Below the pieces are notes generated by a model. It was given only the letters and a program-made list of their open reading frames with translations, was not told the origin of the DNA and did not search any database. A DNA stretch of 64,000 bases from Coriobacteriia bacterium (lineage in GTDB: Bacteria > Actinomycetota > Coriobacteriia > Anaerosomatales > PHET01): assembly GCA_034370385.1 (NCBI GenBank), contig JAXMKZ010000024.1, forward strand, positions 1 through 64,000. The letters are read 5' to 3'. A program made the position numbers and the translations under genes. Shown here piece after piece: positions 54,601-63,474 of the stretch (positions are counted from its first letter, which is position 1; every line of letters begins with the position of its first letter).

Positions 54601-56448
54601 ATGGCGAAATCCCGATCGCAGGAGGTCACGTGGCGCGCGTTAGCGCCCGGGTTCCTGGTGTTCCTTGCATTCGTGGCGCCTGGTGCGTGGCTCGTGGTCG
54701 CGCTGCCCCCCATTCCGCTCGCCAAGGCACTCAACCTGCTTACTGTGGCCGTCTGGCTGCTCGCCGTCGGACTCGGCTTGATGCGCTGGGTGCAGCCGGA
54801 GCGCCGAGTGCTGTGGGCTGTAGCGGCTGTGGCGGCCGCGGTTGTTGCGTCGTACGCAATCGGCGGCTCCTTGTTCCAGGTGGCATTCTATGATCTGTAT
54901 GCGAACATGCCGCTGGTGCAGTGGCTCGCGTTTCCGCTCATCTTCGTTCTGGCGGCCGGAATGGTGGCCGACCGCCCACGACTCGAGAGCGCTCTGGTAG
55001 TCGTGGTGATCTTCGGCGCCGTGCTGGCCGGGGTCGAGGCCTTTCAGCAGATCACGACTTCGACTCCACGCGTGTTCGGTTCTACGGGCTACAGCAAGGC
55101 TGCTCTCGCGCCGCTGATCCCGCTCGGAGCCGTCTTGGCCGCTTCGCGCACCGGGGTCCTGCGCGTCGCGCTCTACAGTGCCGCCGCGCTTGTCGCCCTC
55201 GACGTTGGTCTGTTGGCCGGGTCGACCATGGGGGCAGCAGCAGCGGCATTCGCGCTTCTTGCGGCCCTGGCTGTCCACCCGGCGGTGTGGGCGGCTGAAT
55301 CGGGTGCACGGCGCGCGCTTCGTACGGGAGCGCTGACGCTGGCGGCGGGCATGGTGCTCGTGATGTTGTTCGCCCAGGTGCCCGCGTTGAGCGGACGGTG
55401 GATCAACCCGGATGCACTGGCATCCGCCGGCTCGAGCGTGATCTCGAGGCTGCAGATGTGGCAGGGCGCGCAAGAGATGGTCCTCGAGCGGCCTGTTCTC
55501 GGCTACGGGCCAAGTGGGTACCGGATGGCGGCCGTCGAGTACCTTCCCTCAGAGGCGCTGCAGTACGGTCCTGATCGGCAGGGGAGCATCGACCCCACCG
55601 TGTACAGCCCTCAGTCGCCGCATTCGCTCCTCTGGGAGGCGGGAACGAGGCTCGGGCTGATCGGGGTCGTTGCGCTTGCCGCGCTGCTGCTGTCTTGGGC
55701 AACAGCGGTCGTCGGCCGAGTTCGCTCGGATGTCTCCGGGAGCTCCATCAGGCGCGCTCTGGCCGCCGCCTTCGTGACTGCGGCGTTCGCGCTGTCGATA
55801 GACCCCGTCTTCTTCGCTATCGGACTGTTCGCGCCGGTGGCCGCAGGGCTCGCCATCGCCCCTCTGAGTGCCCCAGGGGAACAGGAGCGTGCTGCGCCGT
55901 CGTGGCTTCCAAAGGTGTTCGCCGCCGGCGGTGTCGCCGTGGCACTGGTTGCCGGCTGGTTGGGCGTGGGAGAGTGGCGCATCGGGAGTTCCTACTCCGA
56001 CGATCCGGCGCAGATGCGATCGTCTCTGCAGTCAGCACTGGCGGTCGCACCCGGCCATCCGCAGGCCGAACGCCAGGTGTGGGAACTGAATCTGCTTCTG
56101 GCAACCGACGACACCGAGGTGGCAGCAGTCCAAGCCCGGGTCGACGCTGCGCCCTCCTACATCTCCGGCTTCGCGCCGAATCTGGTGAGCCTCGCCGCGT
56201 ACTCGCTCAGTCAAGCCGAGCGCACCGGGCGGAGCGACCTGTCATGGGAGCGAGGTCTTCTCGATGAGGCTGCGGGAAGGATGCCGCCGATGCCCTCGCT
56301 TGTCGCCGAGAAGCTCAGGCTCGCTGTCATCGACGGCAACGTCACGGACGTGGGGGTAGCACTTGCGGATGCCGAGCGCTGGGGCGCTCCGTACCCGCTC
56401 ACAGAATCCTACATCGCGAGGGCGCGAGACGTCCTTCAAGGCGATTGA
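54601..56448 (+). CDS. O-antigen ligase/polymerase-type membrane protein, downstream of the cytochromes
   Basis: This 615-residue polytopic protein has about twelve membrane segments and the loop motif RPVLGYGPSGYRMAAVEY with SPQSPHSLLWEAGTRLG. A helical tail of about 160 residues follows the last segment. AGGAGGTG lies just before ATG 54601, inside and after the cytochrome stop region, so it is probably co-transcribed with the cytochromes. It is the fifth protein of this type in the window. Confidence 0.82.
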   Translation: MAKSRSQEVTWRALAPGFLVFLAFVAPGAWLVVALPPIPLAKALNLLTVAVWLLAVGLGLMRWVQPERRVLWAVAAVAAAVVASYAIGGSLFQVAFYDLYANMPLVQWLAFPLIFVLAAGMVADRPRLESALVVVVIFGAVLAGVEAFQQITTSTPRVFGSTGYSKAALAPLIPLGAVLAASRTGVLRVALYSAAALVALDVGLLAGSTMGAAAAAFALLAALAVHPAVWAAESGARRALRTGALTLAAGMVLVMLFAQVPALSGRWINPDALASAGSSVISRLQMWQGAQEMVLERPVLGYGPSGYRMAAVEYLPSEALQYGPDRQGSIDPTVYSPQSPHSLLWEAGTRLGLIGVVALAALLLSWATAVVGRVRSDVSGSSIRRALAAAFVTAAFALSIDPVFFAIGLFAPVAAGLAIAPLSAPGEQERAAPSWLPKVFAAGGVAVALVAGWLGVGEWRIGSSYSDDPAQMRSSLQSALAVAPGHPQAERQVWELNLLLATDDTEVAAVQARVDAAPSYISGFAPNLVSLAAYSLSQAERTGRSDLSWERGLLDEAAGRMPPMPSLVAEKLRLAVIDGNVTDVGVALADAERWGAPYPLTESYIARARDVLQGD

Positions 56449-56519
56449 CCCGATTGGGCCTGACATGGCCGTGCAGCAGTGCCATGGATGGCGAGGTCGG
56501 CAGGCATGAGGAGTGCGTG

Positions 56520-57911
56520 TTGAGCGACGTTCGGGCTGCTCGGAGTATGCGAGTCCTCACGCTGAGCCCTTCCATCACGGGGGGCGGGGCCGAACGCGTG
56601 GCGCTTTCGTTGCACGAGGCGTACCTGGGGCGCGGTGTCGACTCGCGGATCGCAGCCGCCAGTCTCAACGGCGATGCCGTCAACGCGGTGCAGGTGCCAC
56701 GGGATGCAGGTCGGAGCGCTTGGGCGCGGACCCTGCTGTCGCCTGCCTGGCGGCTTGAGGAGCGGAGCAGAAGCGCAGGGGATCCTCCGTCGCTGGCGTC
56801 ACGCGTTCTGCGCGTCGCCGCCGAACCGCGGCGTTGGGCGCGCGTGGCGCGCGGGCACGAGGACTTCGACTTCCCGTGGACCGCACGCCTGCTCGAGTTG
56901 CCCACCACGCGCCCGGATGTGCTGCACCTGCACAACCTTCATGGAGGCTACTTCGACATCCGGGCGCTCCCGGGACTCTCCGCGCGGGTGCCGACCATCG
57001 TGACCATGCACGACACGTGGCTGCTGACCGGTCACTGTGCGCAACCTTTCGCGTGCGAGCGGTGGCGCGAAGGCTGCGGCTCGTGTCCGGACCTGGGCCG
57101 CTACGTGCCCATTCGACGAGACGCGAGCGAGGAGAACCGCGCCGTCAAGCGCCGCGCGCTGCTTGCGAGCCGCGTGGGGCTGGTCGCTCCATCACGATGG
57201 CTGCTGTCGATGGCCGAGCAGAGCGGGTTGCTCGGCAAGGGTCGTGAAGGGCGCGTGATCCCGAACGGGGTGGACGTGAATCTGTTCAAGCCGGGGGATC
57301 GAGGGGCCGCGCGCGAACGTCTCGGCCTGCCTCCGGACCGCCCGATCGTGCTTGTCGTGGCCAAGGACGTGCGCAGCAATCCCTACAAGGGATTCGATAC
57401 GCTCATCGAGGCACTTGAGATGTTGCCCGAGGGGGTGTCGGACGGCCTGCTGCTGGTCGCACTGGGCGACGACGGGCCATCGCGACCAGTAGGTCGGTTC
57501 GAGGTGCTCTGCGTTCCCTTCACCGATGCCGCGGAGGACATCGCCGCCTACTATCAGGCCGCGGATGTGTTCGTTCAGCCGTCGCGAGCCGAGAGCTTCG
57601 GGATGGCACCAGTCGAGGCGATGGCGTGTGGAACGCCGATACTGGTCTCCGATGCAGGTGGGCTGCCCGAGATCGTGGCGGCGGGAGAGTCCGGGTCGGT
57701 GTTCGCGGCGGGAGACTCCTCCGCGCTGGCGATTCGCCTCCACGAGCTACTCGGTGATGGGGACCGACGTGCACGCTACTCCTCGGCGGGGATCGAGCGC
57801 GTCGCAGAGCGCTTCACGATCGATGGGCAGGTCGACGCCTATCTGGCATGGTATGCCGAGTTGATGGACGTGCGTGCTGCCGAGATGAATGGGGTGTCGA
57901 CCGCAGGATGA
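56520..57911 (+). CDS. Glycosyltransferase, family 4
   Basis: This 463-residue GT-B enzyme begins MRVLTLSPSITGGGAERVAL shortly after the start, has the Cys block TMHDTWLLTGHC then GCGSCPDL shared with the GT4s at 18608 and 22542, and the donor motif AESFGMAPVEAMACGTPILV. The frame is open from 56445. TTG 56520 is preferred since GAGGAG lies six bases upstream; ATG 56547 is another option. The stop overlaps the GT2 start. Confidence 0.86.
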   Translation: MSDVRAARSMRVLTLSPSITGGGAERVALSLHEAYLGRGVDSRIAAASLNGDAVNAVQVPRDAGRSAWARTLLSPAWRLEERSRSAGDPPSLASRVLRVAAEPRRWARVARGHEDFDFPWTARLLELPTTRPDVLHLHNLHGGYFDIRALPGLSARVPTIVTMHDTWLLTGHCAQPFACERWREGCGSCPDLGRYVPIRRDASEENRAVKRRALLASRVGLVAPSRWLLSMAEQSGLLGKGREGRVIPNGVDVNLFKPGDRGAARERLGLPPDRPIVLVVAKDVRSNPYKGFDTLIEALEMLPEGVSDGLLLVALGDDGPSRPVGRFEVLCVPFTDAAEDIAAYYQAADVFVQPSRAESFGMAPVEAMACGTPILVSDAGGLPEIVAAGESGSVFAAGDSSALAIRLHELLGDGDRRARYSSAGIERVAERFTIDGQVDAYLAWYAELMDVRAAEMNGVSTAG

Positions 57912-58795
57912 TGAGCGACGAACTCGGTACGCGGGGACATCCCCTGGTTTCGATCCTTACGCCTTCCTACAACCAGGCGACCTGGCTCGGCGAGAACCTG
58001 CGCTCGGTCGCGTGTCAGACCTACCCGCACGTCGAACACGTGGTCATGGATGGCGGTTCGACCGACGGAAGCATCGAGCTGCTTCAAGCAGCGGAGGAGT
58101 CGGTCGTCTGGCGCAGTGAGCCCGATGAGGGCCAGGCCGACGCCATCAACAAGGCGTTCGCTGCCTCGAGTGGAGAGATCATCGGGTGGATCAACTCCGA
58201 TGACGCGTACTTCGACTGCCGTGTCATCGGGGATGTGGTCGCGCATTTCGAGGCGCACCCGGATGTCGACGTTCTCTTCGGTCACTGCGCACAGACCACC
58301 GCCACCGGCGCGATCATCCAGCTGCTATGGGCACCGCCTCATCGCAGCGAGTTGCTCCGCTGTGCAGACGTGATCAGCCAGCCCGCCACCTTCATTCGGC
58401 GTAGGGCGCTTTCGGACCCGATGCTCGACCAGAGCTTCCACTTCACCATGGACTACGAGCTATGGCTGCGCCTCGAATCGGCCGGGGCGCGGTTCGCGCG
58501 CATCGATCGCATCACCGCCATCGACCGACACCAGCCCGACCGCAAGTCCTCCAACATCCTCGATGTCCACGCTTCGGACATGGCCCGTCTCGCGGAGCGC
58601 TACGAAACCCGGTTCGGCCCCGAGTTTGACGGCGTGCGCACGCGCTTCTACCTTCGGCAGCGTCTCGGGGGCGCCTCGCTGGTTTCCGGAGTGCGACCGC
58701 CGCTGGCATTCGAGCACCCCGCCGACTTCAAGCGCGGCCTGCTGCAACGCCAGCTAATGACACGCCGGTCTCGCTGGCCTGCGCAGTTCCGGTGA
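57908..58795 (+). CDS. Glycosyltransferase, family 2
   Basis: This 295-residue GT-A enzyme has LVSILTPSYNQATWLGENLRS, VVMDGGSTDGSIELL, SEPDEGQADAINKAF and the DxD-type INSDDAYFD, then TMDYELWLRLE. It resembles the WcaA-like enzyme at 44814. The ATG at 57908 overlaps the previous stop. A 57-base gap with a promoter-like element follows. Confidence 0.9.
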   Translation: MMSDELGTRGHPLVSILTPSYNQATWLGENLRSVACQTYPHVEHVVMDGGSTDGSIELLQAAEESVVWRSEPDEGQADAINKAFAASSGEIIGWINSDDAYFDCRVIGDVVAHFEAHPDVDVLFGHCAQTTATGAIIQLLWAPPHRSELLRCADVISQPATFIRRRALSDPMLDQSFHFTMDYELWLRLESAGARFARIDRITAIDRHQPDRKSSNILDVHASDMARLAERYETRFGPEFDGVRTRFYLRQRLGGASLVSGVRPPLAFEHPADFKRGLLQRQLMTRRSRWPAQFR

Positions 58796-58816
58796 GCGCT
58801 GACGGCCGGGGGCGAC

Positions 58817-58822
58817 TACAAT
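58817..58822 (+). promoter_or_regulatory. Candidate -10 element (TACAAT) before the epimerase operon
   Basis: TACAAT lies 30 bases before the ATG at 58853 in a short gap. It probably starts the 58853-63319 operon. No clear -35 is visible. Confidence 0.4.
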
Positions 58823-58852
58823 CTTCCCGAGTGACTCGAGAGGAAGTGACGC

Positions 58853-60238
58853 ATGGCCCTTGATCTATCGAACAAGCGCGTGATGGTCACCGGCGGTGCC
58901 GGGTTCCTCGGCAGTTTCGTGCTCGAGAAGCTGGCCGAGCGCGGCTGCACGGATGTCATGGTGCCGCGCACCGCCGAGTTCGACCTCACGAAGTCCGCAC
59001 ACGTGGCGCGTGCGCTGTCGGCGTTCGAGCCCGAGGTCGTCATCCATCTCGCGGCCGTCGTGGGCGGCATCGGAGCCAACCGGGACGAGCCCGGACGCTT
59101 CTTCTACGACAACGCGATGATGGGCATCGAGCTCATCGAGCAGTCGCGCCGCTTCGGCATCGAGAAGTTCGTGTGTATCGGCACCGTATGCGGCTATCCG
59201 AAGTTCGCTGCGGTGCCCTTTGCGGAGGACGGCCTGTGGAGCGGCTACCCCGAGGAGACGAACGCACCGTACGGCATCGCGAAGAAGGCGATGCTCGTGC
59301 AGTTGCAGGCATACCGCGAGCAGTACGGGATGAACGGCATCTTCCTGCTGCCGGTCAACCTCTATGGACCGCGCGACAACTTCGACCTGCAGACCAGCCA
59401 CGTCATCCCGGCGATCATCCGCAAGTGCGTCGAGGCGAAGGAGCGGGGTGACTCGGTGGTCACTCTATGGGGCACCGGCGCCGTGAGCAGGGAGTTCCTC
59501 TATGCGGCCGACGCGGCCGAGGGCATCGTGCTCGCCACCGAGAGATACGACGACCCCGATCCGGTGAACCTCGGAGCGGGATTCGAGATACGGATCAGCG
59601 AACTCGCCGAGAAGATCGTCGCGCTCACCGGGTTCGACGGTGAGATCGTGTGGGACACCTCTCAGCCGGACGGCCAGCCGCGCCGTTCGCTCGACACGCG
59701 CCGTGCCGAGGAGCAGTTCGGCTTCCGGGCGACCACGGGTTTCGATGATGGGCTGGCACGAACAGTCGAGTGGTATCTCGCCGAGGGACGGGCCGGAGCG
59801 GTCCCGGCGACCGCGTCGCCGTACCTGCCCCCTGTCGAGGAGATCCGCGACGGCGAGCAAGTGATCGCGATCATAGTGCGAGGCTCGCTCGACAAGGCGG
59901 GAGTGACCTTCTTCTCCGAGAACGACTTCTCTCAGCAGCTGGGATTCATCTCTCAGCCCGCCGGCCACGTCATCGAGCCGCACGTGCACAACGCGGTTCC
60001 GCGCGAGGTCGTATACACGCAAGAGACGCTGTTCGTGCGCGAGGGGCGCGTGCGGGTCGAGCTCTACCGCGAGGACCGCAGCCCATTGACCAGCCGCGTG
60101 CTCACCGGCGGCGACGCGATTCTGCTTGCGACCGGCGGTCACGGATTCACCATGCTTGACGATACGGCGATGGTCGAGGTGAAGCAGGGTCCCTACGCGG
60201 GCGACGGCGACAAGACGCGGTTCGAGGCGGCGCCATGA
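58853..60238 (+). CDS. NAD-dependent epimerase/reductase (GDP-fucose-synthase-like) fused to a cupin-like domain
   Basis: This 461-residue protein has an extended-SDR domain (residues about 1-315): [34 protein letters not shown], and the catalytic YGIAKKAML (Tyr-x3-Lys), close to GDP-L-fucose synthase. A second domain (about 335-461) has cupin-type features: [34 protein letters not shown] and LATGGHGF. Such a fusion could couple sugar reduction to a second isomerisation or binding step. GAGAGGAAG precedes the ATG. The stop overlaps the DegT gene (ATGA). Confidence 0.85.
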   Translation: MALDLSNKRVMVTGGAGFLGSFVLEKLAERGCTDVMVPRTAEFDLTKSAHVARALSAFEPEVVIHLAAVVGGIGANRDEPGRFFYDNAMMGIELIEQSRRFGIEKFVCIGTVCGYPKFAAVPFAEDGLWSGYPEETNAPYGIAKKAMLVQLQAYREQYGMNGIFLLPVNLYGPRDNFDLQTSHVIPAIIRKCVEAKERGDSVVTLWGTGAVSREFLYAADAAEGIVLATERYDDPDPVNLGAGFEIRISELAEKIVALTGFDGEIVWDTSQPDGQPRRSLDTRRAEEQFGFRATTGFDDGLARTVEWYLAEGRAGAVPATASPYLPPVEEIRDGEQVIAIIVRGSLDKAGVTFFSENDFSQQLGFISQPAGHVIEPHVHNAVPREVVYTQETLFVREGRVRVELYREDRSPLTSRVLTGGDAILLATGGHGFTMLDDTAMVEVKQGPYAGDGDKTRFEAAP

Positions 60239-61341
60239 TTCCCGTGAACGAGCCGCTTGTCGGTGCGGCCGAGCGAGCCTACGTCGACGAGTGTCTGCGC
60301 ACGGGGTGGATCTCCTCTGCGGGTCGCTTCATCGACGAGTTCGAGGCGGCGTGGGCGGCGTACTGCGGCATGGAGCATGGAATCGCCGTCACCAACGGCT
60401 CGGCCGCGCTCGAGCTGGCGGTGTGGGCGCTCGATCTTAAGCTGGGCGACGAGATCATCATGCCGACGTTCACGATCGTCTCGTGCGCTCTGGCGGCGGT
60501 GTACAACGGCGCCGTGCCGGTTCTGGTCGACTCCGAGCCGGACACGTGGTGCATGGACGTGGCACAGGTCGAGGCGAAGATCACGCCCCGGACGAAAGCG
60601 ATCATGCCGGTCCACATCTACGGGCATCCGGTCGACATGGGTCCGGTGCGCGAGCTGGCCGCCAAGTACGGGCTGACCGTCATCGAGGACGCCGCCGAGG
60701 CCCACGGCGCCACCTACCGCGGTGAACGCTGCGGCGGGCTGGGCGACGTGAGCTGCTTCAGCTTCTACGCGAACAAAATCGTCACCACCGGCGAAGGCGG
60801 CATGGTGCTCACCAACGATGACGCCCTCGCGAACCGCCTGCGTAGCGGGCGCAACCTGTGCTTTCGCGATGACCGCCGCTTCTGGCACACCGAGGAGGGC
60901 CACAACTTCCGTCTGACCAACGTGCAGGCGGCCATCGGGCTCGGGCAGGTCGAGCGCATCGATGAGCTCGTGGCGGCGAAGCGGCGCGTGGGCGCGCGCT
61001 ACACCGAGCTGCTCGCCGGGCTGCCCCTCAGGTTGCCGGTTGAGCGTGGGTGGGCCCAGAACGTGTACTGGATGTACGGTGTGGTGCTCGCCGACGAAGC
61101 CGATATGGACGCGACCGAGTTCGCTGCGCGCCTCGCACAGCGCGGCGTGCAGACGCGTCCGTTCTTCGTGGGCATGCACGAGCAGCCGGTGTTTCTCGAG
61201 CGCGGACTGTTCGCGGGAGAGCGCTACCCGGTGGCTGAGCATCTCGCCCGCTACGGGCTCTACCTGCCCTCAGGCCTTGCGCTCACCTCCGAGCAGCAGG
61301 ACGAGGTCGTCGCCGCTGTCCGCGAGGTCCTCGGCGTATGA
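60235..61341 (+). CDS. DegT/DnrJ/EryC1/StrS-family sugar aminotransferase
   Basis: This PLP enzyme aminates a keto-sugar nucleotide, 368 residues, closest in look to GDP-perosamine synthase (RfbE/Per). [15 protein letters not shown] binds the cofactor, [11 protein letters not shown] is the PLP-ring contact, and the lysine lies in [15 protein letters not shown]. It is coupled to the epimerase upstream and the GT4 downstream by ATGA overlaps, suggesting the aminated sugar is made and transferred by one operon. Confidence 0.9.
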   Translation: MIPVNEPLVGAAERAYVDECLRTGWISSAGRFIDEFEAAWAAYCGMEHGIAVTNGSAALELAVWALDLKLGDEIIMPTFTIVSCALAAVYNGAVPVLVDSEPDTWCMDVAQVEAKITPRTKAIMPVHIYGHPVDMGPVRELAAKYGLTVIEDAAEAHGATYRGERCGGLGDVSCFSFYANKIVTTGEGGMVLTNDDALANRLRSGRNLCFRDDRRFWHTEEGHNFRLTNVQAAIGLGQVERIDELVAAKRRVGARYTELLAGLPLRLPVERGWAQNVYWMYGVVLADEADMDATEFAARLAQRGVQTRPFFVGMHEQPVFLERGLFAGERYPVAEHLARYGLYLPSGLALTSEQQDEVVAAVREVLGV

Positions 61342-62546
61342 GGATCGGCGTCGTCCCCAACCTGGATCGCTCCGTCGGGGGCGTCTACCAGTACGCCGTG
61401 ACCCTGCTCGAGGCGCTTGGGGGCTTAGGCACGGGCGACGAGTTCATCGTCTTCACGTACGGGGGCGAGACGGTGCCCGAGGGCCTGCAACTCCCCGGAC
61501 CCGTCGTTCCCCTGCGCCGCGGCTCCGGCCCTCTGGGGCGCGTGGGTGCGGCGCTGTCGCGGGTGGCTCGCCCGGGCGCGGCGCACGACCCCGCGTGGGA
61601 GCGCTTCTTCGCCTCGCACGGCATCGAACTGCTCGTGTTCACAGCGGACGCGGACCTCGCCCGGCAGACGGGCGTGCCCTACGTGGTGGCCGTTCACGAC
61701 ATCCAGCACCGGCTGCACCCGGAGTTTCCCGAGGTCTCGGCGGATGGCGAGTGGGACCGGCGCGAGGCGCGGCTGAAGCCGATGGTCGCCGGTGCGACCG
61801 TCGTGCTGGTCGACTCCGAGGTGGGCCGAGAGGACCTGCTCGAGGCATACGGTGACACTGGGCTCGCCCTGGACGTGGTGAGTCCGCTTCCGTTCCTGCC
61901 GGCGCACTATCTGCTCGACGCTGACACGTCGGGTGCCGCCCGGGCGCGCGTGCGCGAGGAGTACGACCTTCCGGAGCGGTACCTGTTCTACCCGGCCCAG
62001 TTCTGGCCCCACAAGAACCACCGGCGCATCGTCGAGGCGCTCGCGCTTCTGGCCGCCGAGGGTGTGCGCGTGCCGATCGTCTTCGCCGGCACGCACACGG
62101 GTGAGATACGCGAGCGCACGTTCGCCGAAGTGCTCGAGGTCGCTCAAGGGGCCGGAATCGCCGATCTCGTGTACGCCCCCGGATACGTAGCTGACGAGGC
62201 AATGGCGGCCCTATACGCCAGCGCGCTCGCGCTCGTGATGCCCACGTTCTTCGGCCCCACGAACATTCCTGTGTTCGAGGCGTTCCAGCTCGGCTGCCCG
62301 GTGATCACGTCCGACATGCGCGGGATCAGGGAGCAGGCGGGCGACGCCGCGCTGCTGGTGGATCCGGAGTCGAGCGCGGACATCGCGGCCGCCATCCGCC
62401 GCATCGTCGACGAGCCCGGCCTTCGCGGTGAACTCGCGAGGCGGGGCCGCATGCGGCTGAGCGCCTACACGCGCGACGACTACCTGGCGCTGCTGAAAGA
62501 CGCTTTGAACGAGGCAAAACGACGCGTTGCGGGAGGTCATTCATGA
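61338..62546 (+). CDS. Glycosyltransferase, family 4
   Basis: This 402-residue GT-B enzyme opens [20 protein letters not shown] and has AVHDIQHRLHPEFPE, the mannosyltransferase-like FYPAQFWPHKNHRRIVEAL, and the donor block MPTFFGPTNIPVFEAFQLGCPV. It probably transfers the amino sugar from the neighbouring pathway. It overlaps both neighbours by 4 bases. Confidence 0.9.
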   Translation: MRIGVVPNLDRSVGGVYQYAVTLLEALGGLGTGDEFIVFTYGGETVPEGLQLPGPVVPLRRGSGPLGRVGAALSRVARPGAAHDPAWERFFASHGIELLVFTADADLARQTGVPYVVAVHDIQHRLHPEFPEVSADGEWDRREARLKPMVAGATVVLVDSEVGREDLLEAYGDTGLALDVVSPLPFLPAHYLLDADTSGAARARVREEYDLPERYLFYPAQFWPHKNHRRIVEALALLAAEGVRVPIVFAGTHTGEIRERTFAEVLEVAQGAGIADLVYAPGYVADEAMAALYASALALVMPTFFGPTNIPVFEAFQLGCPVITSDMRGIREQAGDAALLVDPESSADIAAAIRRIVDEPGLRGELARRGRMRLSAYTRDDYLALLKDALNEAKRRVAGGHS

Positions 62547-63319
62547 GTGAGGCCGAGGTGTTCGGCGCCTATGCGGGCTTCTATGACGCGCTGTACGCAG
62601 ACAAGGACTACGAGGGCGAGTGTGACTTCATCGAGCAGGTGCTGGAGGCCCAGGGTCTACCGGCACGTGCGAGCGTGCTCGACCTTGGATGCGGCACCGG
62701 CGGCCATGCGATCCCGCTGGCGCTGCGGGGCTTTGCTGTCGTCGGGGTCGACCGGGCGCCGGCCATGGTGGAGCAGGCTTGGGCGAAGGGCACCGAGGTG
62801 GGCGTGTCCGCCCGGTTCGTCGAAGGGGACGTGCGCACGTTCGAGCTGGGTGAGACCTTCGACGCCGTGATCTCGATGTTCGCCGTCGTCTCTTATCAGC
62901 TCACCGATGATGATCTCGCCGCGATGTTCGCGACTGCTCGCCGCCACCTGCGGGAGGGTGGCGTATTCGTCTTCGACGGCTGGCACGGACCGGCTGTGAT
63001 CGCGCAGCAGCCCTCGGTTGCCAGCAAGACGGTCTCGCTGCCCGACGGCGGTACGATCGCGCGCACGGCCCGGCCGGGCCACGACGAGTCCGCTCACACC
63101 GTCACGGTCACCTACGAGGTTGTGCACACCAGCGCGTCAGGAGAGGTCGTCCGGCGTACGCAGGAATCCCACGCCGTGCGCTACCTCTTCGCCGATGAGA
63201 TCTCGCGGTTGCTGGCCGCAGCCGGCTTCGAGCTGATCGCGATCGGCCCGTTTGGCGACCTGTCACGCAAGCCCACTGAGGCTGACTGGAACTTCTCGGT
63301 GGTGGCGAGAGCGGTATGA
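62543..63319 (+). CDS. SAM-dependent class I methyltransferase
   Basis: This 258-residue protein has motif I VLDLGCGTGGHAIPLA, acidic GVDRAPAMVEQA, and FDAVISMFAVVSYQL. It resembles sugar N- or O-methyltransferases such as those acting on amino sugars, and lies last in the epimerase-aminotransferase-GT4 operon, so N-methylation of the amino sugar is a reasonable guess. It overlaps the GT4 gene (ATGA). Confidence 0.87.
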   Translation: MSEAEVFGAYAGFYDALYADKDYEGECDFIEQVLEAQGLPARASVLDLGCGTGGHAIPLALRGFAVVGVDRAPAMVEQAWAKGTEVGVSARFVEGDVRTFELGETFDAVISMFAVVSYQLTDDDLAAMFATARRHLREGGVFVFDGWHGPAVIAQQPSVASKTVSLPDGGTIARTARPGHDESAHTVTVTYEVVHTSASGEVVRRTQESHAVRYLFADEISRLLAAAGFELIAIGPFGDLSRKPTEADWNFSVVARAV

Positions 63320-63356
63320 CCCGACGGGCAGAAACACCGGGGGTGACCCGGCGGGT

Positions 63357-63362
63357 TACACT
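63357..63362 (+). promoter_or_regulatory. Candidate -10 element (TACACT) before the leuB fragment
   Basis: TACACT lies 37 bases upstream of the GTG at 63400, next to an imperfect inverted repeat (ACCCG...CGGGT, about 63319-63356) that may end the previous operon. Confidence 0.35.
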
Positions 63363-63399
63363 GTCTCGCACGCTATTCAAGTATCGGGGAGGCCGTCTG

Positions 63400-63474
63400 G
63401 TGCGCACCACCTACCGCGTCTGTCTGCTGCCCGGCGAGGGCATCGGACCGGATATCGCCGCCGAGGCGACGTGA
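63400..63474 (+). pseudogene. leuB 5' fragment (24 codons) ahead of a GT2 gene
   Basis: The peptide TYRVCLLPGEGIGPDIAAEA matches the N-terminus of 3-isopropylmalate dehydrogenase (LLPGDGIGPEI), then stops at TGA 63472-63474. A normal initiation region is kept: promoter-like TACACT, GGGGAGG and GTG. The stop overlaps the GTG of the glycosyltransferase (GTGA). The remaining LeuB, over 300 residues, is absent here. Confidence 0.8.
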
